Shown piece by piece: positions 44,339 through 52,657 of a stretch of DNA of 64,000 bases (the first letter of the stretch is position 1; the number at the start of each line of letters is the position of its first letter). Below the pieces are notes generated by a model. That model saw only the letters and a program-made list of their open reading frames with translations, searched no databases and had not been told where the DNA came from. Position numbers and translations under genes: made by a program. This DNA comes from Tepidibacter mesophilus (GTDB lineage Bacteria; Bacillota; Clostridia; Peptostreptococcales; Peptostreptococcaceae), in NCBI RefSeq assembly GCF_002724055.1, contig NZ_BDQY01000001.1, forward strand, positions 294,451 through 358,450, read 5' to 3'.

Positions 44339-46105
44339 TTATTTAACTGGAATAGATAGCCTTTGCCCAGGATATATTAAATTTGCATTTTTTAATGAAT
44401 TAAGTTCAGCTATTGCTTTCCAGTCAACATTGTATTTCTTTCCGATTTTATAAAGAGCATCTCCCTTTATAACTATATAAGTTCCAGTTTGTGGTTTAAT
44501 CTCTGGTTTAATTTCTGGTTTAACTTCTGCTTTAACTTCTTGTTTAATTTCTGGCTTAACCGGTGCTTTAACTTCTTTCGCTATTAATCTATCTTGTTTT
44601 TTGTAGTCTATAACCTTAACGTTTTTAATTTCATCAATTAAAGCATCTCTTATAGCTATAGTTTCACCTAATGCTTTAGCTTGTTTGAATGATGTAAATC
44701 CATCTCCACCAGCTGCCATAAAGTCATTAGTTACAACTTTGTATGTCTTATTTAAATCAACTTCTTGTCCATTGTCTAAAGTCATCTTTACTACTTTACT
44801 TCCTTTTTCAGCTCCTTTTATATACTCAACTGTAACTCCTGAGAACTGAATTGATCCTATTTCTTGATTTTCGATTCCATTTTCAAAAGCTTCCTTTATT
44901 TGAGCTCCTGTCATTTCAAAAGATGCTAGTACATTATCAAATGGCATTACTTCATACATTTTTCCAACAGTTATATCTCCAGCTGGAACATTAACTCTAA
45001 GTCCACCACCATTAGTCATTGCAATATCTGCATTGTCTAATTTTTTCATAACATCTGTAGTCCATTGTCCTAAAGTACTAGTTGTAAAATCATTACGATC
45101 ATGGTCTAATTCATTAACTGTTTTACCTATAACTTCATCTAATATAGGTGCTACTTTCTCTCTATCTTTAGCTATCATTTCTTTTACAGTCACATCTTCT
45201 GATAAAGTATCTGGTCTTGAGTATAATAAATCTATTGATGCTTCTTTTTTAACTATTTTTTTTGTATCTTTATCTACTACAAATGATATTTTTCCTAAAG
45301 CTCTACCCTGCTTGTATCCTTGAACTACAGGTATATTATTTACTAATCCTGAAACTCTTTGGTGAGAATGTCCTAGTATAATTCCATCAACATCTTCTAC
45401 ATCAGTAAGTTCTGGAACTTCCATTTTTATTTCTTTTGTTTTTGAATCTTGGAAGGCTCCTATATGTGATAAAAGAACAACTATATCTGCTCCTTCTGCT
45501 TTAATCTTTGGTACCATTTCTCTTGCAACTTCTGATGGATTTTTAAATTCTATATCAGCAACATTCGCAGGGTTAGTTTTATAAGCTGTTTCTTGAGTTG
45601 TAAGACCTATAATGCCTACTTTTATTCCATCTAATTCAACTATTTTATAAGGATCAGCCCATTCAACTGGCTTATTAGTTTTTTTGTCGTAAATATTAGC
45701 TGCTAAGAATGGTATTCCTGAAGTTTCTTCCCACTTACTTATCTTATCCATTCCCCAATCAAATTCATGGTTACCAACTGCTGAATACATTATTCCAGCT
45801 TCTTTCATAAATTTAGCAACAGGCTCTCCATACAAGAGATTTGATTCTGGTGAACCATTATAATTGTCTCCTGCTGATAATATTATCGTATTTGGATTAT
45901 TTTGTTTCGCTTTTTTTAACTCATTTGCTAGTTTTGCTGCACCTACATTTTTTCCATCTTCATTAAGTGCACCATGAAAATCATTAATTTGTAAAATGTC
46001 TATATTTACCTCTTCGGCAGCTTTAGCTACTGGAACTTGTCCAAACATAGTTAAAACCATTAAAAACGAAACTATAAAGGCTGTAAAACGTTTTCTCATC
46101 TTCAA
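44339..46105 (-). CDS. Secreted 5'-nucleotidase/2',3'-cyclic phosphodiesterase with LysM anchor
   Basis: 588 residues. Signal peptide (about 1-30), metallophosphoesterase domain with DILQINDFHGAL, LSAGDNYNGSPESN and SAVGNHEFDWG, and ILGHSHQRVSG, then a 5'-nucleotidase C-terminal domain (about 310-490; AMTNGGGLRVNVPAGDIT and AAGGDGFTSF). A Lys/Pro/Glu linker repeating KPEIK precedes a LysM domain at about 543-588 (YIVIKGDALYKIGKKYNVDW). It should be wall-bound and release phosphate and nucleosides outside the cell. The start may be the TTG given or the ATG two codons later. Confidence 0.92.
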   Translation of the reverse strand: MKMRKRFTAFIVSFLMVLTMFGQVPVAKAAEEVNIDILQINDFHGALNEDGKNVGAAKLANELKKAKQNNPNTIILSAGDNYNGSPESNLLYGEPVAKFMKEAGIMYSAVGNHEFDWGMDKISKWEETSGIPFLAANIYDKKTNKPVEWADPYKIVELDGIKVGIIGLTTQETAYKTNPANVADIEFKNPSEVAREMVPKIKAEGADIVVLLSHIGAFQDSKTKEIKMEVPELTDVEDVDGIILGHSHQRVSGLVNNIPVVQGYKQGRALGKISFVVDKDTKKIVKKEASIDLLYSRPDTLSEDVTVKEMIAKDREKVAPILDEVIGKTVNELDHDRNDFTTSTLGQWTTDVMKKLDNADIAMTNGGGLRVNVPAGDITVGKMYEVMPFDNVLASFEMTGAQIKEAFENGIENQEIGSIQFSGVTVEYIKGAEKGSKVVKMTLDNGQEVDLNKTYKVVTNDFMAAGGDGFTSFKQAKALGETIAIRDALIDEIKNVKVIDYKKQDRLIAKEVKAPVKPEIKQEVKAEVKPEIKPEIKPQTGTYIVIKGDALYKIGKKYNVDWKAIAELNSLKNANLIYPGQRLSIPVK

Positions 46106-46314
46106 CTAAACCATCCCCCATTCTTTTATTTAAACACTATCGTTCTATTATTATACTAAATATAATCTTTTTTTTCAATATTTGTATAATTTATTCCAAT
46201 TTTATTCCATTCTTACTAATGAAATAAACTGTAGCGAATTTTTTATTTTGAATAAACATAGTTTTTTTATAATATGTAAATACTAATATTATATTTTATT
46301 AAGGAGGTTTTAAT

Positions 46315-46527
46315 ATGTTAAATAAAAGTCATATAGATTTAAATAAGTTAAATAAAGTTCCATCAAACCATCCATTTGAGTATAAAGACGTTGTAAGTGA
46401 TAATTTACCAACAGAGGATCATGGAATAGATGGTAGGAGATTCAAATCAGAAGTTGAAAATGGTAAATATGAAAATGTAGTAGTTAACAAAGAAACTGAT
46501 AATAGAGTCCAATATAGAAAACTATAA
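46315..46527 (+). CDS. Small conserved-looking hypothetical protein (70 residues)
   Basis: Good AAGGAGG site. The 70-residue product (MLNKSHIDLNKLNKVPSNHP at the start, VQYRKL at the end) is polar, has no membrane helix, no cysteine and no recognisable domain. Central DNLPTEDHGIDGRRFKSEVE looks structured. Its stop lies inside a long perfect hairpin shared with the convergent rubredoxin gene. Function unknown. Confidence 0.65.
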   Translation: MLNKSHIDLNKLNKVPSNHPFEYKDVVSDNLPTEDHGIDGRRFKSEVENGKYENVVVNKETDNRVQYRKL

Positions 46528-46574
46528 TGAAAGCCATGGACATCAAGGTCCATGGCTTTCATTATAGTTTTCTA
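46515..46574. terminator. Bidirectional terminator, 27-bp perfect hairpin
   Basis: 46515-46541 is the exact complement of 46548-46574, loop ATCAAG. The arms include the stop codons of both convergent genes (TAA at 46525-46527 and TAG at 46574-46572), and both ends run A/T-rich. The perfection is unusual for a terminator and includes coding sequence. Confidence 0.85.
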
Positions 46575-46733
46575 AGCTTCTTCTTCAAATTGATCTTTAC
46601 CTACTGCACATAACGGACATAACCAATCTTCTGGTACATCTTCCCACTTAGTTCCCGCTGCTACTCCGTTATCTGGATCTCCTTCTGTTGGATCATATAC
46701 ATAACCACATACTACACATACATATTTTTTCAT
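46572..46733 (-). CDS. Rubredoxin, copy 1
   Basis: 53 residues, ending at TAG 46574. The two iron-binding CxxCG motifs are CVVCG (residues 6-10) and CPLC (39-42), with the typical [20 protein letters not shown] and [10 protein letters not shown] between. A small one-iron electron carrier. It is a near copy of the gene at 46819-46980 (one residue differs, Ala25 here). Rubredoxins serve oxygen- and peroxide-defence electron chains in anaerobes. Confidence 0.97.
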   Translation of the reverse strand: MKKYVCVVCGYVYDPTEGDPDNGVAAGTKWEDVPEDWLCPLCAVGKDQFEEEA

Positions 46734-46818
46734 TTTCTATTCCTCCATTTATTTTATATTTATTAATTTCTTATTTATATTTATTATTTACCCTTTGTCT
46801 TTAATTTAAAACATATTT

Positions 46819-46980
46819 TTAAGCTTCTTCTTCAAATTGATCTTTACCTACTGCACATAGCGGACATAACCAATCTTCTGGTACATCTTCCCACTTAGTT
46901 CCCGCTGATACTCCGTTATCTGGATCTCCTTCTGTTGGGTCATACACATAACCACATACTACACATACATATTTTTTCAT
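46819..46980 (-). CDS. Rubredoxin, copy 2
   Basis: 53 residues, identical to copy 1 except Ser25 for Ala25, with CVVCG and CPLC iron ligands. The gene and its upstream A+T-rich leader (TTTCTATTCCTCCATTTATT on the plus strand) are repeated in copy 1, so the pair arose by a recent tandem duplication of about 245 bases. The two copies are about 85 bases apart. Confidence 0.97.
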   Translation of the reverse strand: MKKYVCVVCGYVYDPTEGDPDNGVSAGTKWEDVPEDWLCPLCAVGKDQFEEEA

Positions 46981-47059
46981 TTTCTATTCCTCCATTTATT
47001 TTATATTTATTAATTTCTTATTTGTATTTATTATATACCCTACAAAATTAGTATTAAAC

Positions 47060-47128
47060 ATATATTTTCAATTTGTAGATAACTTTAATTAAAAATCTAC
47101 ATTTGCAAGTATTTTGAGCAACTAGACA
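47060..47128 (-). repeat. Internally deleted copy of intergenic repeat family 1
   Basis: Minus strand after the stop at 47133: TTTGTCTAGTTGCTCAAAAT then ACTTGCAAATGTAGATTTTT and AAAGTTATCTACAAATTGAA. It matches the 3' half of other family-1 copies; the 5' half (GCTAACGCATAGCTCAT) is absent. Confidence 0.65.
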
Positions 47129-47132
47129 AATT

Positions 47133-47933
47133 TTATATATTTTTTTCAAAAGCTAAATCTTTATATACAAAAAATCCATTGTTCTTATAGAATTTGATTA
47201 AATCTTTTCGCTTTATATACTTTTTATTCTCGTTTACATAGCCTTTTATGTAGTTTACACTTCTAGGAAATTTCATGTTTTTTATCAATGAACCTAAATT
47301 AGAAAGTGCAAATGTAGCATGACCACATCTTAATTTATCGGTAGATGCATTTATTCTATCTATGTATATATAATCATCTTTATACTTAAATTCCATTTTC
47401 AAAGAACTTTTATACTCACTCTTAGTCTTGTGTAGATTTCCATAAACAATATATATATTTCCTTTTTCATTATTATAATACCTCATTTTGTCGCAAACTA
47501 AACATACTAAATCATAGTTTTTATCAAATCCAAACCTAATAAACAAATCGTCTATATTGTATTCATTTTTTAAATAAAATATATCTTTAAATGTATTTAT
47601 ATATTGATTGTATTTATTTATATACTTTTGAATATTTTCATTTAAATAATGATTTTTTTTAATGGATTCATCTATGCAAGATTTACATTTTCCCTTTTTG
47701 AAATCCATGCACTTAATTGAATTTATATTTCCGTTACTATTTGTCAACATACTTTCAATATCTATTTCATTAAACTCATTCTTATTCTGTAAAATTTCAT
47801 TTATATTATCACAATCTATAATTTTTTTTAATTCATTCATTTTACCGTGCAGTATATTATGTATAGAAATTAAGTCTTTTATAGAAGTCTCGATTTTTAT
47901 CCTTCTTTTTTTCCTACATTTCTTATATACCAC
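47133..47933 (-). CDS. Hypothetical protein with possible GNAT-like C-terminus
   Basis: 266 residues from GTG at 47933, with GGGGGG a few bases upstream. N-terminal 130 residues are helical, with a cysteine pair (FKKGKCKSCIDESIKK near 76-91). The C-terminal part (about 185-262; INASTDKLRCGHATFALSNL, then KDLIKFYKNNGFFV) resembles the last strands of GNAT acetyltransferases (LxxFYxxxGF), but the acetyl-CoA loop is not clear. Role unknown. It is flanked upstream by a family-2 repeat and downstream by a family-1 repeat. Confidence 0.6.
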   Translation of the reverse strand: MVYKKCRKKRRIKIETSIKDLISIHNILHGKMNELKKIIDCDNINEILQNKNEFNEIDIESMLTNSNGNINSIKCMDFKKGKCKSCIDESIKKNHYLNENIQKYINKYNQYINTFKDIFYLKNEYNIDDLFIRFGFDKNYDLVCLVCDKMRYYNNEKGNIYIVYGNLHKTKSEYKSSLKMEFKYKDDYIYIDRINASTDKLRCGHATFALSNLGSLIKNMKFPRSVNYIKGYVNENKKYIKRKDLIKFYKNNGFFVYKDLAFEKNI

Positions 47934-47942
47934 AATATCCCC

Positions 47943-48077
47943 CCATAAAGTGAAACTTAATTCAGATGAAGTTTTTACTCCAACTGAATTTGTAGCTGAA
48001 CTAATCCATAAGCTTTTAAGTTCTTACCTCCATACTTAAAAAGGTGGGGTATTAGAACTTTTAGCTTCCGGATACAC
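47943..48077 (-). repeat. Intergenic repeat family 2, copy between nadC and the 266-residue protein
   Basis: Minus strand runs TATCCGGAAGCTAAAAGTTC, then AAGAACTTAAAAGCTTATGG, CAGCTACAAATTCAGTTGGA and AACTTCATCTGAATTAAG, ending TTTCACTTTATGG. It aligns with 6418-6568 and with the shorter copies near 60.2-60.4 kb. The AATTCAG...CTGAATT part folds as a hairpin. Confidence 0.75.
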
Positions 48078-48122
48078 TAATATCCTATGATATATATCTA
48101 TTATGGTGAGTCTTCTTATATG

Positions 48123-48160
48123 CAAAAAATTAAGACCTCTAAATTTTAGAGATCTTAATT
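48123..48160 (-). terminator. Terminator of the nad operon
   Basis: AATTAAGATCTCTAAA pairs with TTTAGAGGTCTTAATT (one G-U) and ends in TTTTTTGC on the minus strand; the 5' arm includes the nadC stop codon. Confidence 0.8.
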
Positions 48161-48994
48161 TTCTATTATTAAATTCTTCATACTTATATCTAATGCTTTC
48201 ACCGAATGTGTAAGGGCGCCACATGATATATAGTCTACACCAGTTTGTGCTATACTTCTAATTTTATCTATCGAAACATTACCTGAAGCTTCTATTATAG
48301 CTTTTCCATCAATTATTCTAACAGCCTCTTTCATATTTTCTATACTCATATTATCTAACATTATTATTTCTACCCCTACAGATAGGGCTTCTTTAACTTC
48401 TTCTATACTCTCAACTTCAACTTCGATTTTTCTAACGAATGATGTGTTTTCTTTTGCAAGCTTTACAGCATTTTCTATTCCTCCCGCTGCTCGTATATGA
48501 TTATCCTTAAGCATAACAGAATCCGATAAACTGAACCTATGATTACATCCTCCTCCAACTTTAACTGAATACTTTTCAAGGATTCTTAGATTTGGAGTTG
48601 TCTTTCTTGTATCTAAAAGTTTTGCTTTAGTTCCATATATTTTTTCTACCATTCTATTTGTTATTGTTGCTATACCACTCATTCTTTGTAAAAAGTTTAG
48701 AGCCACTCTTTCCCCTGTAAGCACATTTTTTGTATTTCCTTTTATATTAGCTATAATCTGATTATTCTCAACTTTTTCACCATCTTTAACCTTAAATTCA
48801 ATCTTAACATTTCCTAGTAAATCAAATACTCTTTTGAAAACATCTAAGCCTGCAATAACTCCATTTTCCTTTACTATGAGTTGTACCGAACACAAACTAT
48901 GTTCACTTAATATTGAATTTGTTGAAATATCTCCATAAACACTGTCTTCTATCAATGCATTCTTGATAATTTCATCAACAATTAACCAATTCAT
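48155..48994 (-). CDS. nadC: Nicotinate-nucleotide pyrophosphorylase (quinolinate phosphoribosyltransferase)
   Basis: 279 residues. ALIEDSVYGDISTNSILSEH, ERVALNFLQRMSGIATITNR, LLDTRKTTPNLRILEKYSVK, VGGGCNHRFSLSDSVMLKDN and GVDYISCGALTHSVKALDIS are the conserved QPRTase segments. It makes nicotinate mononucleotide from quinolinate and PRPP. It overlaps the nadB end by 20 bases and is the last gene of nadABC. Confidence 0.96.
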   Translation of the reverse strand: MNWLIVDEIIKNALIEDSVYGDISTNSILSEHSLCSVQLIVKENGVIAGLDVFKRVFDLLGNVKIEFKVKDGEKVENNQIIANIKGNTKNVLTGERVALNFLQRMSGIATITNRMVEKIYGTKAKLLDTRKTTPNLRILEKYSVKVGGGCNHRFSLSDSVMLKDNHIRAAGGIENAVKLAKENTSFVRKIEVEVESIEEVKEALSVGVEIIMLDNMSIENMKEAVRIIDGKAIIEASGNVSIDKIRSIAQTGVDYISCGALTHSVKALDISMKNLIIEN

Positions 48995-50279
48995 TTTTTA
49001 GGTCTCCCCTCACTTTAATAAGCTCATTTAATGCTATTTTCACGTTTTCCTGCTTAACAGCTGCTGCATTCACATATTTATATATTTCATCAGATTCTAA
49101 CTTATTAAGCTCTATATCATCTACATAATCATTTATAACTATAGATGCTCTTCTAGAAAATACTAATGCTTCCTGAAGTGAATTACTTGCCAATCTGTTT
49201 GCTCCATGAACACCTGTACAGCTAACTTCTCCACAAGCAAATAATCCATTCATTGATGTTCTTGAATACGTATCCACAGTAATCCCTCCCATCAAATAAT
49301 GTTGGGCAGGAGTAACAGGTATTCTATTCTTCGTTATATCAATTCCTTTATTAATACAAGCCTCATATATACTTGGAAATCTATTAACTATATACTGACT
49401 ATTTTTATGAGTTATATCTAAGAAAACATATTCCGAATTCGATTTTGACTCTTCTATAAAAATAGCTTTTGAAACTACATCTCTTGGCAATAGTTCATCC
49501 ACAAATCTCATACCTCTGTTGTTTAATAGATATCCACCTTCTCCTCTGACTGCTTCTGAAATAAGAAACCTCCTATTTCCACCTTTTTCATATAAAGAAG
49601 TTGGATGAAATTGTATATAATTTATATCTTTAAGATCAATTTTATGCTTACAAGCTATAGAAATACCATCACCAGTAAGTGTTTTTATATTAGTTGAATT
49701 TTTAAATAACCCTCCAATACCACCACAAGCTAATATCGTTATCTTAGAATGAATATTTATTACTTCATTATTTTTTACAGCTATTCCACCAAAACATGTA
49801 TTATTTTTCTCAATAATATCAATTAAACAACTTTCTTCTATTATTTCTATATTTTTTTTCTCTTTAACTCTTTTTAATAATACATTAAATACTTCTTTAC
49901 CCGTTCTGTCCTTGCAATGAACTATTCTGTTTTTGCAATGAGCAGCTTCTCTAGTATATTGAAGTTCTCCATCTATTCTGTCAAACTCAACACCTAGTTT
50001 TATAAGGTTATTGATATTATCAATAGATTCTTCTGCCAAAATCCTAACTGCCTCTTCATTATTTTTATATTTACCCGCTTTTAAAGTGTCTTGTACATAA
50101 TTATCAATATCACATTTATCTCTTGCTGTAGCTATACCTCCCTGAGCTAAATACGAGTTGCAATCATCTACATTTTCCTTAGTAAGCATTACTACTTTAA
50201 GACTATTTTTTAAATGAAGTGCACTATATAAGCCTGCAATACCAGTACCTACAATAAGTACATCTGCATAAACTTTCAT
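48975..50279 (-). CDS. nadB: L-aspartate oxidase
   Basis: 434 residues, the short clostridial form. FAD-binding DVLIVGTGIAGLYSALHLKN near the start, ILACGGIGGLF, NYIQFHPTSLYEKGGNRRFL with catalytic residues, SEAVRGEGGYLLNNRGMRF and GEVSCTGVHGANRLASNSLQ. It oxidises aspartate to iminoaspartate (in anaerobes with fumarate or another acceptor). The start is the ATG eight bases after GGAGG; an earlier in-frame TTG overlaps the ribosome site. Confidence 0.95.
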   Translation of the reverse strand: MKVYADVLIVGTGIAGLYSALHLKNSLKVVMLTKENVDDCNSYLAQGGIATARDKCDIDNYVQDTLKAGKYKNNEEAVRILAEESIDNINNLIKLGVEFDRIDGELQYTREAAHCKNRIVHCKDRTGKEVFNVLLKRVKEKKNIEIIEESCLIDIIEKNNTCFGGIAVKNNEVINIHSKITILACGGIGGLFKNSTNIKTLTGDGISIACKHKIDLKDINYIQFHPTSLYEKGGNRRFLISEAVRGEGGYLLNNRGMRFVDELLPRDVVSKAIFIEESKSNSEYVFLDITHKNSQYIVNRFPSIYEACINKGIDITKNRIPVTPAQHYLMGGITVDTYSRTSMNGLFACGEVSCTGVHGANRLASNSLQEALVFSRRASIVINDYVDDIELNKLESDEIYKYVNAAAVKQENVKIALNELIKVRGDLKNELVNC

Positions 50280-50302
50280 TTTATACGCCTCCAAAAATTT
50301 AC

Positions 50303-51208
50303 TTATACTAATTCATGCATTTTTCTTAAAGCATTTTCAGCCTTAATTCTTACCCCTTCATCAATATAAATTTCATTCGATAAACTTACAAGACAATTAT
50401 ACACATCTCCTATAGTTGTAATTTTCATGTTATTACACACCATATTTAAAGGATAAAATCTCTTAGTAGGATTTCTTTTTCTAAGTTCATGTAATATCCC
50501 CACATCAGTAACAACTATAAATTCCTTCTTATCACTGTTAGATGCATACTCTATTATTTGTCCTGTACTACCTACAAAATCACCAAGTTCTCTAACTTCT
50601 TTCGTACATTCTGGATGGATTAAAACTTCTATATTTTCTCCATATTCTTCTTTCACTTTTATAACATCTTCTGGTATTATATTGTTGTGAATACAGCAGA
50701 ATCCATTCCACAGTATTATTCTTTTTTCTGGTACTTTTTCTTGAATATATGATCCTAAATTTTTGTCTGGAACAAATATTATTTCATCACTTTGGATATT
50801 TCTACATATATTCATAGCACTTGATGAAGTGCAACATACATCAGAAATAGCCTTTACTTCTGTGCTTGAATTTACATAACACAATACCTTAGCATTTGGG
50901 TATTCTTTCTTCATTTTTTCAATTTCATCAGCTCTAGCCATAACCGCCATACTACATAGAGCTTCTTCATTGGGCAGCAACACTGTCTTCTTGGGAGATA
51001 ATATTTTTGCACTCTCAGCCATAAATTTAACACCACAGAAAACTATTACATCTGCATCACTATCAACTCCTACCTTACTCAAATAGTAAGAATCACCAAC
51101 ATAATCTGCTATATCTTGAATTTCAGAGTTCTGATAATAGTGAGCCAAAATAATAGCATTTTTCTCTATTTTCAATTTTTTTATTTCATCAACTATAGAA
51201 TTCATCAT
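50303..51208 (-). CDS. nadA: Quinolinate synthase (4Fe-4S)
   Basis: 301 residues. AIILAHYYQNSEIQDIADYV, DSYYLSKVGVDSDADVIVFC and GVKFMAESAKILSPKKTVLL with the first cluster cysteine region, VCYVNSSTEVKAISDVCCTS, IHPECTKEVRELGDFVGSTG, and NMVCNNMKITTIGDV with a late cysteine. It condenses iminoaspartate with dihydroxyacetone phosphate. First gene of nadABC, behind the promoter and palindromic operator at 51243-51303. Two adjacent ATGs follow AGAGGTGA; the first is taken, an upstream GTG overlaps that site. Confidence 0.95.
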   Translation of the reverse strand: MMNSIVDEIKKLKIEKNAIILAHYYQNSEIQDIADYVGDSYYLSKVGVDSDADVIVFCGVKFMAESAKILSPKKTVLLPNEEALCSMAVMARADEIEKMKKEYPNAKVLCYVNSSTEVKAISDVCCTSSSAMNICRNIQSDEIIFVPDKNLGSYIQEKVPEKRIILWNGFCCIHNNIIPEDVIKVKEEYGENIEVLIHPECTKEVRELGDFVGSTGQIIEYASNSDKKEFIVVTDVGILHELRKRNPTKRFYPLNMVCNNMKITTIGDVYNCLVSLSNEIYIDEGVRIKAENALRKMHELV

Positions 51209-51242
51209 ACTCACCTCTATATAATTTTTAAACTTTTATTTA

Positions 51243-51303
51243 GTACATACAGGTGTATATACACTTGTATGTACACTATACCACCTTAATATATATTTAT
51301 CAA
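51243..51303 (-). promoter_or_regulatory. nadABC promoter with palindromic repressor operator (NiaR-type candidate)
   Basis: On the minus strand -35 TTGATA (51303-51298) and -10 TATAGT (51280-51275) are 17 bases apart. Directly downstream, 51243-51274 is a 32-base palindrome with a single mismatched pair: GTACATACA-GG-TGTATATACA-CT-TGTATGTAC. Its core ACAGGTGTATATACACTTGT resembles the half-site pattern of the niacin-responsive repressor NiaR (YrxA) in Firmicutes, as I remember it. No niaR gene is in the window, so the regulator is inferred. Confidence 0.75.
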
Positions 51304-51306
51304 CAC

Positions 51307-51433
51307 AAAATTCGCTTTATGCTAACGCATAGCTCATGTCGCCAACTAGCCCTACTGGCTCCGTTGCTCAAAATACTTGCTAGTACAGTTCTTTTATCAA
51401 TGTTATTCGTAGTTTAAAAATCATATAACTTCC
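51307..51433 (+). repeat. Intergenic repeat family 1, full copy
   Basis: Reads AAAATTCGCTTTATGCTAAC, GCATAGCTCATGTCGCCAAC, TAGCCCTACTGGCTCCGTTG, CTCAAAATACTTGCTAG, then ATCAATGTTATTCGTAG and TTTAAAAATCATATAACTTC. It is the best-preserved member together with 62596-62726. It lies just upstream of the nadA promoter, opposite in direction to the neighbouring genes. Confidence 0.8.
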
Positions 51434-51440
51434 TTGGAAA

Positions 51441-51474
51441 TAAAAAAACTGACACCTAACGGTTGTCAGTTTTT
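51441..51474 (-). terminator. Terminator of the ROK kinase gene
   Basis: AAAACTGACA(ACC) and TGTCAGTTTTT form a hairpin with a T-run on the minus strand, 20 bases after the stop. Confidence 0.85.
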
Positions 51475-51493
51475 GTTTTAAATTAATTTTTAA

Positions 51494-52447
51494 TTATATA
51501 TCGTAAAATGCTAAAGCTCCAGCCCCAACAAGTCCACAATCATCCCTTTGGGCTTTTTTTACTTTACAAATTTGAGTGCTAGAATTTAAAGACATACTAT
51601 TTATAGTATCCATCATCTTATCATAAAACATTTCTAGACAATTAGAAACTCCACCACCAATACTTATTTTTTCGGGATTATACATAGCAATGATATTGAA
51701 AATACCAACCCCTAAATAGTATCCCTCATTTTCTACTATTTCCAAAGCAAGCTTATCTCCTCTTTTAGCTGCTTCAAATACATATTGAGCTTTTACTTTT
51801 CCACCTTGAGCTAGGTCAGATATAATGCTTTCTTCATTTACAATTCTCTCACAAGCAATTTTTTCTATAGCAGTTCCAGATGCATAAGCCTCAAAACAAC
51901 CATCGTTTCCACAATTACATTTTCTACCATCCAAGTTGATTATCATATGACCAGCTTCAAATCCGTTTGAACTAGCTCCTACTTGAAGCTTAGAATCTAT
52001 TATTGCTCCACCACCAACTCCTGTACTAACAGTTATATAAATAAAATTTTTGCATCCTTTCCCAAATCCAAATAAATATTCTCCTAGCGCGGCTGCATTA
52101 CCATCATTTTGAAGCTTTATATTAATTCCTTTAAACTCTTCAGATAACTTTTCTACTAACTTTACATCTTTCCAACCTTTTAAATTTCCACTCTCAACTA
52201 TTATTCCTTTTTCACTATCTATTGGTCCAGGAGAACCTATTCCTATTCCATTTAAATCATTCTTATTTAAATTTAATCTTTCTAATAATTCATATATAGT
52301 ATTTTTTATATTATTTATACTATTAGCAGGTCCTTTTTCAACCTCTGTAGGTATCTTAATATTATCAAGAACTTCTCCTTCTTTAGTCATAATACCTATA
52401 TTAATCTTAGTTCCACCTAAATCAACTGCACAATATAAATCCTTCAT
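51494..52447 (-). CDS. ROK-family sugar kinase (glucokinase type)
   Basis: 317 residues. Phosphate-binding YCAVDLGGTKINIGIMTKEG, GIGSPGPIDSEKGIIVESGN, catalytic NDGNAAALGEYLFGFGKGC, EAGHMIINLDGRKCNCGNDG with the zinc-binding CNCGNDGC and CFEAYASG. Domain spacing fits glucokinases, but the sugar is not certain. The start is the ATG after GAAGGTGATTTTA; an earlier GTG falls inside the ribosome site. Monocistronic. Confidence 0.9.
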   Translation of the reverse strand: MKDLYCAVDLGGTKINIGIMTKEGEVLDNIKIPTEVEKGPANSINNIKNTIYELLERLNLNKNDLNGIGIGSPGPIDSEKGIIVESGNLKGWKDVKLVEKLSEEFKGINIKLQNDGNAAALGEYLFGFGKGCKNFIYITVSTGVGGGAIIDSKLQVGASSNGFEAGHMIINLDGRKCNCGNDGCFEAYASGTAIEKIACERIVNEESIISDLAQGGKVKAQYVFEAAKRGDKLALEIVENEGYYLGVGIFNIIAMYNPEKISIGGGVSNCLEMFYDKMMDTINSMSLNSSTQICKVKKAQRDDCGLVGAGALAFYDI

Positions 52448-52657
52448 TAAAATCACCTTCTTTTATTAGTATGTATTAACAAAATCATTCACTTTATATT
52501 ATTATAACATTTTTATAATTTGAATTTTATATAAAATTTTATTTTTTAAATTTTAAAGGAAATTACATAATTTTCAATATGTAATTAATATTACTAAAAA
52601 AGCTAAATTTGAATAAATCTAACCTTAGTTTGAAACACTAATTAAGAGGTGAAAAAT

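Noticed and set aside
48036..48224. 62-codon minus frame overlapping the nadC end
   Set aside because: It reads through nadC codons in another frame and then through the family-2 repeat and the terminator hairpin; no ribosome site.
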